The notes under the pieces were generated by a model. The model ran no database searches. It was not told where the DNA came from and saw only the letters and a program-made list of their open reading frames with translations. 64,000 nt of DNA from Albula goreensis (taxonomy: Eukaryota > Chordata > Actinopteri > Albuliformes > Albulidae). Made by a program: the position numbers and the translations under genes. The stretch lies in contig CM040747.1 of the NCBI GenBank assembly GCA_022829145.1, positions 40,914,613 to 40,978,612 on the forward strand, given 5' to 3'. This document shows positions 22,840 through 32,049 of the stretch, in pieces (positions within the stretch are counted from its first letter, which is position 1; each line of letters starts with the position of its first letter).

Positions 22840-22867
22840 CACAGTGATAGAGAGCCGTACAAAAACC
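22840..22867 (+). other. 12-RSS of V1
   Basis: Heptamer CACAGTG, 12-bp spacer atagagagccgt, nonamer ACAAAAACC. A 12-bp spacer on the V side is the kappa arrangement. Confidence 0.9.
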
Positions 22868-23049
22868 TCCCTCAGTCAGACTGCACAGAGACTGCACTGC
22901 TGCAGCTGGGACCTACTGCAGGTGCTGAGGGGGGAGGCACTGACCCGGGACACTGAGGGGTTCTGCTCCAGCACACTGAGCTACAGTGGTTCAATAAACT
23001 CTCATACGTCTAATTCACATCTAATACAAAAATATACTGAGACTGAATT

Positions 23050-24120
23050 TTAGGTAAGGATATTTGAGCCTTGAGGGGAATGATAGTTATTTCTATAGTT
23101 ATTGATAGTTACAATTCAAAGTTGCTTGGTCAATGAGTTGAATGCCATTGTTTTATTATATAACAATGTTTGGAATATAATGCAGTTGTAAGTAACATAT
23201 GTATGCGTGGAAAGAGCAGCAGTGAACTCCCTGTGCATGACATTCCAGAGGGCTCTCCTTCAGAATACATGACACAAGATGCCATTACATATACTGGCCA
23301 CAGGAGGGAGACAGAGTACCTCTGTATATCTGTATGTATCTACCCTGTAATAACAGAGTGTAAAACACACTTCAGTATCTGAAACAGCCCTTAATGTTTC
23401 CCACAGCTCCACAGTGAATTACATAACTGCCCATAGTGCTGATTAGAAATGGAGGGTCCTATCTTACATTTGGGAGCAACTGACATCACATTGGAGTTTG
23501 AAAATGCAGATTGTTCTCAGACATAGTTATGTAATGAGCTCTCAACTGTAACAAGCTGTGGATTGCTCTTCGACACTGGGCTATTAGACACTGGGCAATT
23601 GCCAACCAACCCCCCCCCCCTAGTTAAAGTGCCCCCATGGGTGCCCCTACTCGCCAGAAAACATCTTGAAGTGCCCTCTGGAGTTGCCCTATGTATGAGA
23701 AAATGCAGTAAAATCTGATAAATTTATAATTTGTGTGTTAACTTTATAAACCTCTGATCACTCAGTCAGTGTGTAAGTAGTATGATAACTTTGTTAGCCT
23801 CTAATCACTTTGGCAGTGTGTAATTAGTGTGTTAACTTTATTAACCTCTGATCACTTATTTTACATTACATTACATTACATTAAGGGCATTTGTGAGATG
23901 CTTTTAACCAGAGTGACTTACAAGGCAAAGTCCACATGAATGGTACAAAGAATGCGAAGCTAACCCTTGAGAGGGGTGAAGTCCCAAGTGCCAAAGGTGA
24001 CCGAATAGATCAGGACTCCCCTACAGACGATCTAAAGTGAAAGTTACCAACAACAACAGCAACAACAACAACTTTGGCAGCGTGTAATTCGTGCGTTAAC
24101 TTTATCATCCTATGATCACT
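23050..24120. other. Spacer between V1 and V2 with simple repeats
   Basis: Contains a C homopolymer at about 23612, then (ttaca)n at 23862-23881 followed by gggcatttgtgagatgcttt and ccagagtgacttacaa, a phrase found in a very common dispersed repeat of teleost genomes. No gene is seen. Confidence 0.55.
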
Positions 24121-24505
24121 TACACATTCTGTAATGTCAAATTTTGATACATTAAATAATTTAAATCTCATCCATGGAGACAGACAAATGTTTAACAGGA
24201 TACTTATGAAAAGCCAACGATGAGCCCCAAAAATGAGCTCCGAAGTGAATCTGCACCTCACTTATACAGCCAGTGCAGATGCAGTCATAGTGCTCTCCCT
24301 TTTAAGCAGCAGGGTCTTCTAAACCACCCTGCAATGACATGATTGTAATTTCTGTAAATGTTAATGTGTGAAGTGAACTGTGACTCTATGTCAAACCAGA
24401 GTGACTGACACCTCTGCTGCTGTCCTGGTGCTGCTGTTGAACTCTCTCTCTGTCACAGCCCACAGCACTGCTGGGCTACAAGTGCCTGCTGTACCCAGGG
24501 AGACC

Positions 24506-24513
24506 ATTTGCAT
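24506..24513 (+). promoter_or_regulatory. Octamer ATTTGCAT upstream of V2
   Basis: Exact octamer, with the TATA-like tttatag at 24563-24569; leader ATG 128 bp downstream. Confidence 0.85.
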
Positions 24514-24633
24514 AGAGAAGACACTTTGCATTGGCAGCACATGCTTCAGTGCTCTGGGAGTGTTTATAGTCCTGTGAGTTTAACACTTGATGACTGAGAG
24601 CTGTCCTTCATGGCAACAGAACCCACAGCAACA

Positions 24634-25155
24634 ATGACTTTTATCACCATCTTCATCTGGGCACTCGCTTTCTGCATTCAGGGTAAGATTTTTGAAACAA
24701 TCAAATATGTATTATGTGAATATACCATATATTTGTTCAAAATTTTATTACTTTACTATTTTTATTCCATGCATAACAATACAGTATACTTATTTATGTA
24801 CGGTTATTCTTCTTATTCTTCTTTACAGAATCCACAGGACAGGTGACTGTGACTCAGACTCCTTTTGGTAAATCTGCTCTCACAGGAGACACTGTCACCC
24901 TGAGCTGTAGAACCAGCCCTGCAATTCATGTCTGGAGTGGTAAGCACCTCCTAGCCTGGTACCAGCAGAAACCTGGAGAAGCTCCTAAACTCCTGCTCTA
25001 CTATGCAACATCACGTAACTCAGGGATTCCTGATCGATTCAGTGGCAGTGGATCTGGGACTGACTTCACTCTGACCATCAGTGGAGTCCAGGCTGAAGAT
25101 GCAGGAGATTACTACTGTCAGAGTTGGCACTACATCAGCAGTAGCTGGGTGTTCA
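24634..25155 (+). CDS. V2: immunoglobulin light-chain V segment, kappa-type, apparently functional
   Basis: Encodes the antigen-binding variable domain of a B-cell light chain after joining to a J segment. Leader exon 24634-24682 ([16 protein letters not shown]; in-frame ATG also at 24610) ends at donor GGTAAG; V exon 24829-25155 follows tctttacag. The junction reads ESTG, then the mature domain: [18 protein letters not shown], cysteine in LSCRTS, a long CDR1 ([12 protein letters not shown]), [43 protein letters not shown], and CDR3 start [10 protein letters not shown]. All conserved cysteines and the tryptophan are present with no stop before the recombination signal. Teleost kappa-like L1/L3 type chains are the closest match I know. 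No J or C is nearby; downstream comes the 42-bp repeat array. Confidence 0.93.
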
Positions 25156-25183
25156 CACAGTGATAGAGAGCCGTACAAAAACC
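25156..25183 (+). other. 12-RSS of V2
   Basis: CACAGTG, 12-bp spacer atagagagccgt, ACAAAAACC; matches the consensus heptamer and nearly the consensus nonamer. Confidence 0.92.
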
Positions 25184-25860
25184 TCCCTCAGTCAGACTGC
25201 ACAGAGACTGCACTGCTGCAGCTGGGACCTACTGCAGGTGCTGAGGGGGGAGGCACTGACCCGGGACACTGAGGGGTTCTGCTCCAGCACACTGAGCCTT
25301 AGTGATTCAGTTATAACTCTCTTACACTCTGTAACCTATAACAGCAAAGCAATTTGCCCCCACTTTTCCCCAGCCCATAATACCCAGTTATATCAGTAAG
25401 CCCAGATAATCACTTTTACCTTCTCTGTTAACTCCAGAGAGCACAGAAAAGCATGAGCGCTCCTCTGAAACATGTGATGTCAGCTGCTGCTTCTTTTCAC
25501 TCTGCCTTCTGTGGTGCGATGGCTTGATTACAGTGGATTCAGATTGACGAGATACAGAAATGCAGTATTGCAGAACTGAACCCCAATACACGGAGGGGGT
25601 AGTTTTCTTGGTCTCACTCCAGTTTAAGCTTGAGAAAGACAAGGTGACAAATGGAGAAATGGAAATTCAAAGGCATAAAACACTCACTCATATACTATCT
25701 TTAAAAATGCAAATTCAGTAATTATAATTCAGTTATAATTCACAGAACTCAATGATTATCAATTTATTTCATTTGAAGAAGTGAGGACATTGAGAAATCT
25801 TCAAGCCTAAAGCATTACGCCCTTCAAATATACCAAAAGAACATAGAATTACACTATTCT
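25184..25860. other. V2 3' flank
   Basis: The first 100 bp or so (cagactgcacagagactgca, then gctgcagctgggacctactg) is conserved behind all five V segments. The rest matches the flank of V3 (46.6-47.17 kb). An 84-codon minus-strand frame at 25388-25642 is also open at 46710-46964, but the region is deleted behind V4, so it is not called a gene. Confidence 0.5.
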
Positions 25861-25861
25861 T

Positions 25862-26530
25862 ATACTGAGGGGAATGACTACGATAAACTAATGGCTAATG
25901 AACTCACTGAGGGGAATGACTACCATAAACTAATGGCTAATGAACTCACTGAGGGGAATGACGACCATAAACTAATGGCTAATGAACTCACTGAGGGGAA
26001 TGACGACCATAAACTAATGGCTAATGAACTCACTGAGGGGAATGACTACCATAAACTAATGGCTAATGAACTCACTGAGAGGAATGACTACCATAAACTA
26101 ATGGCTAATGAACTCACTGAGAGGAATGACTGCCATAAACTAATGGCTAATGAACTCACTGAGGGAATGACTACCATAAACTAATGGCTAATGAACTCAC
26201 TGAGGGGAATGACTACCATAAACTAATGGCTAATGAACTCACTGAGGGAATGACTGCCATAAACTAATGGCTAATGAACTCACTGAGGGGAATGACTACC
26301 ATAAACTAATGGCTAATGAACTCACTGAGGGGAATGACTGCCATAAACTAATGGCTAATGAACTCACTGAGAGGAATGACTAACTTAAACTAATGGCTAA
26401 TGAACTCACTGAGAGGAATGACTACCATAAACTAATGGCTAATGAACTCACTGAGAGGAATGACTAACTTAAACTAATGGCTAATGAACTCACTGAGAGG
26501 AATGACTGCCATAAACTAATGGCTAATGAA
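25862..26530. repeat. 42-bp minisatellite, array behind V2 (about 16 copies)
   Basis: Tandem unit actaatggctaatgaactca plus ctgaggggaatgactaccat. Units of 42 bp keep a frame open (MANELTEGNDYHKL per unit), while variants with ctgagggaatg are one or two bases shorter and break it, so the reading frame is incidental. Confidence 0.95.
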
Positions 26531-26675
26531 TGTAGGTTAAACAGAGTTCATTAACTTAATTACATTCAGAAAGAGATAAAAAATATCTCTTATTCAACAA
26601 ATTATCCTCAAGATTATTATCTGGTTGCAGGATTGTTTTATTTAGTGAAGTTTGCCTTTCAGTAACTTCAGAATT

Positions 26676-27175
26676 NNNNNNNNNNNNNNNNNNNNNNNNN
26701 NNNNNNNNNNNNNNNNNNNNNNNNNNNNNNNNNNNNNNNNNNNNNNNNNNNNNNNNNNNNNNNNNNNNNNNNNNNNNNNNNNNNNNNNNNNNNNNNNNNN
26801 NNNNNNNNNNNNNNNNNNNNNNNNNNNNNNNNNNNNNNNNNNNNNNNNNNNNNNNNNNNNNNNNNNNNNNNNNNNNNNNNNNNNNNNNNNNNNNNNNNNN
26901 NNNNNNNNNNNNNNNNNNNNNNNNNNNNNNNNNNNNNNNNNNNNNNNNNNNNNNNNNNNNNNNNNNNNNNNNNNNNNNNNNNNNNNNNNNNNNNNNNNNN
27001 NNNNNNNNNNNNNNNNNNNNNNNNNNNNNNNNNNNNNNNNNNNNNNNNNNNNNNNNNNNNNNNNNNNNNNNNNNNNNNNNNNNNNNNNNNNNNNNNNNNN
27101 NNNNNNNNNNNNNNNNNNNNNNNNNNNNNNNNNNNNNNNNNNNNNNNNNNNNNNNNNNNNNNNNNNNNNNNNNNN
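26676..27175. other. Assembly gap (500 N)
   Basis: Exactly 500 unknown bases, a placeholder length. The left flank (gcctttcagtaacttcagaa) continues elsewhere at 49.55 and 56.38 kb; the right flank begins another NLR cassette. Confidence 0.99.
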
Positions 27176-27676
27176 ATCAAAAAATAAAAAAAAAGTTCAT
27201 AAAATGTTTTACATAAGCTTGACTATTTGACCTGTCTAGTAAAAACCTGACACACACATGGAGACACAGATTCAAAGTGGATTAACCTTGCAGGTTTATT
27301 ATGAATTAACAGTTTGATGCATAAAGTAAAAACTCTGTTTCAAAATTCGAACACCTTTCCTTTGGCTTCAGTCAAATGCATGCACAACTTGTTTCAGATC
27401 AAACCATTTAGGAAGAATGGTGCACATGATCAACAGTCTAATGTAAAGTTTTCAATCTTTTAATATGAGCACAATTTAGAACTTGATGACACATTCAGTG
27501 AATGTTTGTCATGCAGTAAAACTAAGCTTTTAAGGCCTGAGCCTTGGACCCCTGCCAGGCCCAGTGCAGCTTCAACCCCCAGCTGTGCCCCTGCCCCACC
27601 TACACCAGACTGTGTCCAGTTAGAGTGAGTGAGGTACAGTGAAACAGTCGTGGTAAATAATATCCTGTTTACTTAC

Positions 27677-27785
27677 CTTGGATCAGCTGTGCATTCCTCT
27701 GAAGTTGATAGAGTGATTCATTGACCTGGGTCACTCTTCATCAATGTATAGCTGGATACAGGTGACCCTGCCTTCCACTTGGACC
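27677..27785 (-). pseudogene. NLR N-terminal repeat exon, frameshifted
   Basis: Minus-strand copy of the repeat exon with good acceptor (tgatcacag/GGTCC) and donor CCAAG/GTAAGTAA, but 109 nt rather than 111. Bases are missing within the first third (gaaggcagggtc), so the SPVPSC frame is lost. The adjoining 58-bp repeats also show single-base losses, so consensus errors beside the gap are possible. Confidence 0.6.
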
Positions 27786-27795
27786 CTGTGATCAA

Positions 27796-28150
27796 AACAT
27801 GGAGACAGAGCTTCCAGTTAACCTCATCCTCTTACTGCAGCTCTAACTCACAGCACATGGAGACAGAGCTTCCAGTTACCCTCATCCACTTACTGCAGCT
27901 CTAACTCACAGCACATGGAGACAGAGCTTCCAGTTAACCTCATCCTCTTACTGCAGCGCTCTAACTCACAGCACATGGAGACAGAGCTTCCAGTTAACCT
28001 CATCCTCTACTGCAGCTCTAACTACAGCACATGGAGACAGAGCTTCCAGTTAACCTCATCTCTTACTGCAGCTCTAACTCACAGCACATGGAGACAGAGC
28101 TTCCAGTTAACCTCATCCTCTTACTGCAGCTCTAACTCACAGCACATGGA
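27796..28150. repeat. 58-bp minisatellite array 5 (about 6 copies)
   Basis: Same 58-bp unit as the arrays at 4-11 kb, here with several one- or two-base indels (catcctctactg, aactacagcac, gcagcgctctaac). Abuts the NLR exon at 27677-27785. Confidence 0.92.
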
Positions 28151-28154
28151 GATA

Positions 28155-29850
28155 CAGATTAAAAATGGATTAACTTACAGGTTTATTATAAATGTACTGT
28201 TTCATTGATGTAATGGCCAAGATCTTTAGTCACTCCTGCCTCAAAATGGAAAGCAAGCACTTTCTATTACAATTTTGCCGTTTCCGTGTGAAGCCCCATT
28301 CTGTCTCAGCAACAGTGGCCAGTATTTACCCCTGTCTGGATCATTTATTTAATTCCTTTTTTGAGGTTTGAAATGTATTTTGTAAAGTAAAAATGTGACC
28401 GAACGCATATTTGAGGGGCACATTCGCAAAATTCACATTTTTATTTTATCACATGATACTAAAGTACAGATTCAGAGCTACAAAATGAGGTATCACTTGC
28501 CAAGATTGAAGAAATATTTGGCCGTAATGTTCAATAGAACATTATACTTTTGCAAACTGCAGTTCTGAGAAAACAGCCTTTTTTCATTTTTGCATACATT
28601 CTCAGCACACAAAAATCACTTTTAGAGAAGGAATTGATACTTATAATGGTTAGATTAGGATAGTGATTTAATCAATTAGTAAGGTCATTTTTGAATTTTG
28701 CAGTTTTGAAAACAAAATAATTCATAAATTTATATAAAATATGAAAAACATAATTTGGGTTAAAATTAATTTAGTGGTAAATTGTGATACTTCTTTTACT
28801 CTTCTCATTCCCAGCCTATCTTTGCATGTCTCTAATCATTCTGTGACTTTGCACATTAACAGTTGCTCTCCTTATTGTTTTATATATTAAAGACAGTATT
28901 AATGTGTTTTCAAGGCATTGCTCCCATTCTCACCTACTCAGCTCTGATCAAAAAGCTATCCCAGGATGCAATTGCATCTGAAAAGGCTGGAGGACTCATA
29001 GATGCGTCATGAGGCAAAAATACGCCTCGGGTGACCTCTTTCACATACAGTACTTTTATTCAAGTCGTGGAATGGTTTCTTCATCACTGCCTCATCTTCC
29101 AAGTCTGACAGCACAGGGTGCATGTCATCCTCTCAACCTCAAGAAAGTAACCTCTCACCAGTTGTTCCCACTGAGTTCCGTCTTGCACCGAGAGATTCAG
29201 CACTAATATGTTTGAGAGCTGCTGCCACTTCTATCGTAGTCCATGATTCTAATAACACGCAAATAAACTTTTCCACAAAAAGTAAACAAACACGCAGGCT
29301 ATAAACTGTTGGAAAACGCACGCTGGTGAACCAATGAACGCTCAGGACTACGTTTACTATAACACTAGAAGAAGAAAAGCAAGCTTCGAACTACGACACC
29401 ATAGAAAGAGAAAAAACGCGGTTTCAGTCATAAGTCAAGCATTATTTCAGTTACTTTTTTATGAAAAATTGTTTAGTATTGCGAATTGACATCAGAGCTA
29501 ATGTGACCGGGAGATCTTAGGCTGCATAACTGTATCAGCAGACGAAACCATATGATACGCGATCGCTTGGTTTGATAGTACAATATAATGCTGAGTTGAG
29601 GACGATTTCTCCCTTGACAGTTCTTGGAGGACCAACTTGCCTCGATATTTCATTAAATTTTTCATACTTGCAAGTTATTTTAAGTTTCAACAAAAAGGGA
29701 GATGATACATAAGCACTTCAGGAATTGAATCCACCATTATCTCATTTTTGACAAAATACTGCCCGTCCGCGGTTTTTGTGCTCTCCTGTAAAATTGACGT
29801 CGCCGAAATGTGGAGGGTTTGCTCGCGTCGGGTCAAAAATCTGATTTCGA
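28155..29850. other. Spacer between NLR cassettes, no gene recognised
   Basis: The first about 250 bp repeats in the 30.75-30.98 kb spacer (tgtctcagcaacagtggcca). The rest, about 28.4-29.83 kb, is unique here; short frames near 29.0-29.3 kb on both strands have no recognisable content. Confidence 0.45.
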
Positions 29851-29854
29851 TGTC

Positions 29855-30209
29855 AAATGAAATTGGTAAACTTTCAAAATTGTAAACCTTTATTTCATGT
29901 TCGCTTCAGTAAAATGTGTGCTCAACTTGTTTCAGCTCAAACCACTTGTGGAAGAATGGTGCACAAGATCAACAGTCTCACAAAGTTTTCACTTTAATAT
30001 GTTTAAAATTAGAATTTCACAACACATTCAGTGAATGTAGGTCATGCAGTAACACTAAGCTTTTTTAAGGCTTGAGCCTTGGACCCCCTGCCAGGCCCAG
30101 TGCAGCCTTCAACCCCCAGCTGTGCCCCCTGCCCCACCTACACCAGACTGTCTCCAGTGAGAGTGAGGTACAATGAAACAGTCGTGTAAATAATATCCTG
30201 TTTACTTAC
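29855..30209. repeat. NLR cassette spacer (copy at 29.86 kb)
   Basis: Repeats at 31.00-31.36 kb with offset about 1140 bp (aatgaaattggtaaactttc start) and in diverged form at 27.3-27.68 kb. With the exon and the 58-bp array that follow, it forms one duplicated cassette. Confidence 0.85.
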
Positions 30210-30320
30210 CATGGATCAGCTGTGCATTCCCCTCTGAACTGGATAGGGGGATCCATTGACCTGTCACTCTTCATCGATATACAGCTGGGTACAGGTGACC
30301 CTGCTCTCTCCACCTGGACC
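30210..30320 (-). CDS. NLR N-terminal repeat exon (111 nt, open)
   Basis: Minus-strand exon with acceptor ttgttcacag before GGTCCAGGTG and donor CCATG/GTAAGTAA. All 111 nt are open in phase with the start exon: VQVERAGSPVPSCISMKSDR, then SMDPPIQFRGECTADP. The SPxPSCxSMKSDxSM signature is diagnostic of the repeated N-terminal segment in fish NLR (NLRC3-like) proteins, which lies ahead of the FISNA-NACHT region. The exon is symmetrical, so it can follow the exon at 31.4 kb directly. The next exon in the minus direction (27.7 kb) is frameshifted and then an assembly gap intervenes, so the rest of the receptor is not visible. Confidence 0.82.
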
Positions 30321-30333
30321 CTGTGAACAAAAC

Positions 30334-30741
30334 ATGGAGACAGAGCTTCCAGTTAACCTCATCCTCTTACTGCAGCTCTAACTCACAGCACATGGAGACA
30401 GAGCTTCCAGTTAACCTCATCCTCTACTGCAGCTCTAACTCACAGCACATGGAGACAGAGCTTCCAGTTAACCTCATCCACTTACTGCAGCTCTAACTCA
30501 CAGCACATGGAGACAGAGCTTCCAGTTAACCTCATCCTCTTACTGCAGCTCTAACTCACAGCACATGGAGACAGAGCTTCCAGTTAACCTCATCCACTTA
30601 CTGCAGCTCTAACTCACAGCACATGGAGACAGAGCTTCCAGTTAACCTCATCCTCTTACAACAGCTCTAACTCACAGCACACGGAGACAGAGCTTCCAGT
30701 TAACCTCATCCTCTTTCTATATCTCTAACTCACAGCACATG
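30334..30741. repeat. 58-bp minisatellite array 6 (about 7 copies)
   Basis: Same unit, with ccactt variants for cctctt; ends in a degenerate last unit (ctctttctatatctctaact). Confidence 0.95.
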
Positions 30742-30999
30742 GAGTTAGGGATTCAAAATGGATTAATATACAGGTTTATTATGAATTTACTGTTTCATTG
30801 ATATAATGGCCAAGTTCTTTTGTCATTCCTTCCTCAATATGGAAATTAAGCACTTTTTGTCATAATTTTGCTGTTCCCTTGTGAAGCCACATTCTGTCTC
30901 AGCAACAGTGGCCAGTATTTAACCCAGTCTGGATCATTTATGTACTTCCTCTTTTGAGCTTTGAAATTTAATTTTGAGTATAGACAAAAACTCATTTCT

Positions 31000-31360
31000 A
31001 TGTCAAATGAAATTGGTAAACTTTCAAAATTGTAAACCTTTATTTCATGTTTGCTTCAGTAAAATGTGTGCTCAACTTGTTTCAGCTCAAACCACTTGTG
31101 GAAGAATGGTGCACAAGATCAACAGTCTCACAAAGTTTTCACTTTAATATGTTTAAAATTAGAATTTCACAACACATTCAGTGAATGTAGGTCATGCATT
31201 AACACTAAGCTTTTTTAAGGCTTGAGCCTTGGACCCTCTGCCAGGCCCAGTGTGCAGCCTTCCAACCCCCAGCTGTGCCCTGCCCCACCTACACCAGACT
31301 GTGTCCAGTGAGAGTGAGGTACAGTGAAACAGTCGTGTAAATAATATCCTGTTTACTTAC
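31000..31360. repeat. NLR cassette spacer (copy at 31.0 kb)
   Basis: Near-identical to 29.86-30.21 kb; leads into the donor side of the exon at 31361. Confidence 0.85.
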
Positions 31361-31471
31361 CTTGGATCAGCTGTGCATTCCCCTCTGAACTGGATAGGGG
31401 GATCCATTGACCTGTCACTCTTCATCGATATACAGCTGGGTACAGGTGACCCTGCTCTCTCCACCTGGACC
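31361..31471 (-). CDS. NLR N-terminal repeat exon (111 nt, open)
   Basis: Minus-strand exon with acceptor ttgttcacag/GGTCC and a strong donor CCAAG/GTAAGTAA, 111 nt, open. It encodes the same SPVPSCISMKSDRSM core as the exon at 30.2 kb and ends ECTADP. It joins in phase to the start exon at 31982-32040: the two bases left there (AG) plus the first G here make one codon. It is the first repeat exon of the better-preserved NLR head. Confidence 0.83.
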
Positions 31472-31482
31472 CTGTGAACAAA

Positions 31483-31792
31483 ACATGGAGACAGAGCTTC
31501 CAGTTAACCTCATCCTCTTACTGCAGCTCTAACTCACAGCACATGGAGACAGAGCTTCCAGTTAACCTCATCCTCTCACTTCAGCTCTAACTCACAGCAC
31601 ATGGAGACAGAGCTTCCAGTTAACCTCATCCTCTTACTGCAGCTCTAACTCACAGCACATGGAGACAGAGCTTCCAGTTAACCTCATACTCTTACTGCAG
31701 CTCTAACTCACAGCACATGGAGACAGAGCTTCCAGTTAACCTCATCCTCTTACTGCAGCTCTAACTCACAGAACATGGAGACAGAGCTTGGT
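31483..31792. repeat. 58-bp minisatellite array 7 (about 5 copies)
   Basis: Same unit, sitting in the minus-sense intron between the NLR start exon and the first repeat exon, as array 4 does in copy A. Confidence 0.95.
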
Positions 31793-31849
31793 AGAGTGAG
31801 GACTCTACCTACACCAGACTGTAGCCTGTAAGAGTGAGGAATAAAGAAA

Positions 31850-31889
31850 CAGCAGTATAAATATGAACCTGATTATATTTATACTGCTG
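31850..31889. repeat. Perfect 15-bp inverted repeat with 10-nt loop
   Basis: Left arm cagcagtataaatat (31850-31864) and right arm atatttatactgctg (31875-31889) are exact reverse complements. The left arm is the same phrase found beside the repeat exons at 6.5, 8.6 and 11.0 kb, so the right arm looks like a fold-back copy. Confidence 0.85.
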
Positions 31890-31981
31890 ACAGAGCTTCC
31901 AGTTAATCCCATCCTCTCACTGTGGCTCTAACTCATTTATAATGTATTTATTAAAGTACAGTCTGTTCCAGGTGTTCATAC

Positions 31982-32040
31982 CTCTTGCTGTTAGGGATGG
32001 AGGTTCCAGCGCTGGTCTCTGGCTCCCCAGAGAGACTCAT
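31982..32040 (-). CDS. NLR (NLRC3-like) start exon, intact
   Basis: On the minus strand ATG at 32040 opens MSLSGEPETSAGTSIPNSK, followed by donor AAGAG/GTATGA at 31982. MSLSGE is the usual beginning of fish NLRC3-like receptors, which are cytosolic innate sensors. The exon leaves two bases, exactly the phase needed by the 111-nt repeat exons at 31361-31471 and 30210-30320. Together these three give a continuous open head of about 93 codons. NACHT and LRR exons are not in the window: further in the minus direction come a frameshifted exon, a gap and then plus-strand VL segments. It is either the 5' end of a gene interrupted by rearrangement, or one whose body is misplaced or hidden in the gap. 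Confidence 0.8.
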
Positions 32041-32049
32041 TTTAGAGAC

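Larger units (their letters stand above)
11515..23050. repeat. Segmental duplication, copy A
   Basis: This stretch aligns by eye with 31920-46680 (copy B) in the same order and orientation, and its right part (from about 16.84 kb) with 57736-63100 (copy C). Anchor pairs: atcgcctcgttgccatgagc at 11.80 and 32.23 kb; the exon at 17042-17137 with 40920-41015 and 57947-58042; the VL leaders at 22308, 45947 and 62458. Copy A alone has an extra pyrimidine-rich piece at about 20412-20793 and a different piece at about 21120-21440. Confidence 0.9.

Noticed and set aside
25388..25642. 84-codon minus-strand frame also open at 46710-46964
   Set aside because: Deleted behind V4, absent behind V1 and V5, changes are not biased to silent sites, and no known domain; explained by recent duplication.
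25891..26184. Repeat protein MANELTEGNDYHKL (also 48869-49069 and 55972-56190)
   Set aside because: Frame follows from the 42-bp unit length; one- and two-base shorter units break it repeatedly, and there is no start context or conserved end.
26652..27230. Long open frames across the N runs (also 56986-57561)
   Set aside because: They are made of unknown bases and mean nothing.
27915..28208. Repeat protein METELPVNLILLLQ in the 58-bp array
   Set aside because: 58 is not a multiple of three; the frame is only open here because of indels in the array beside a gap.
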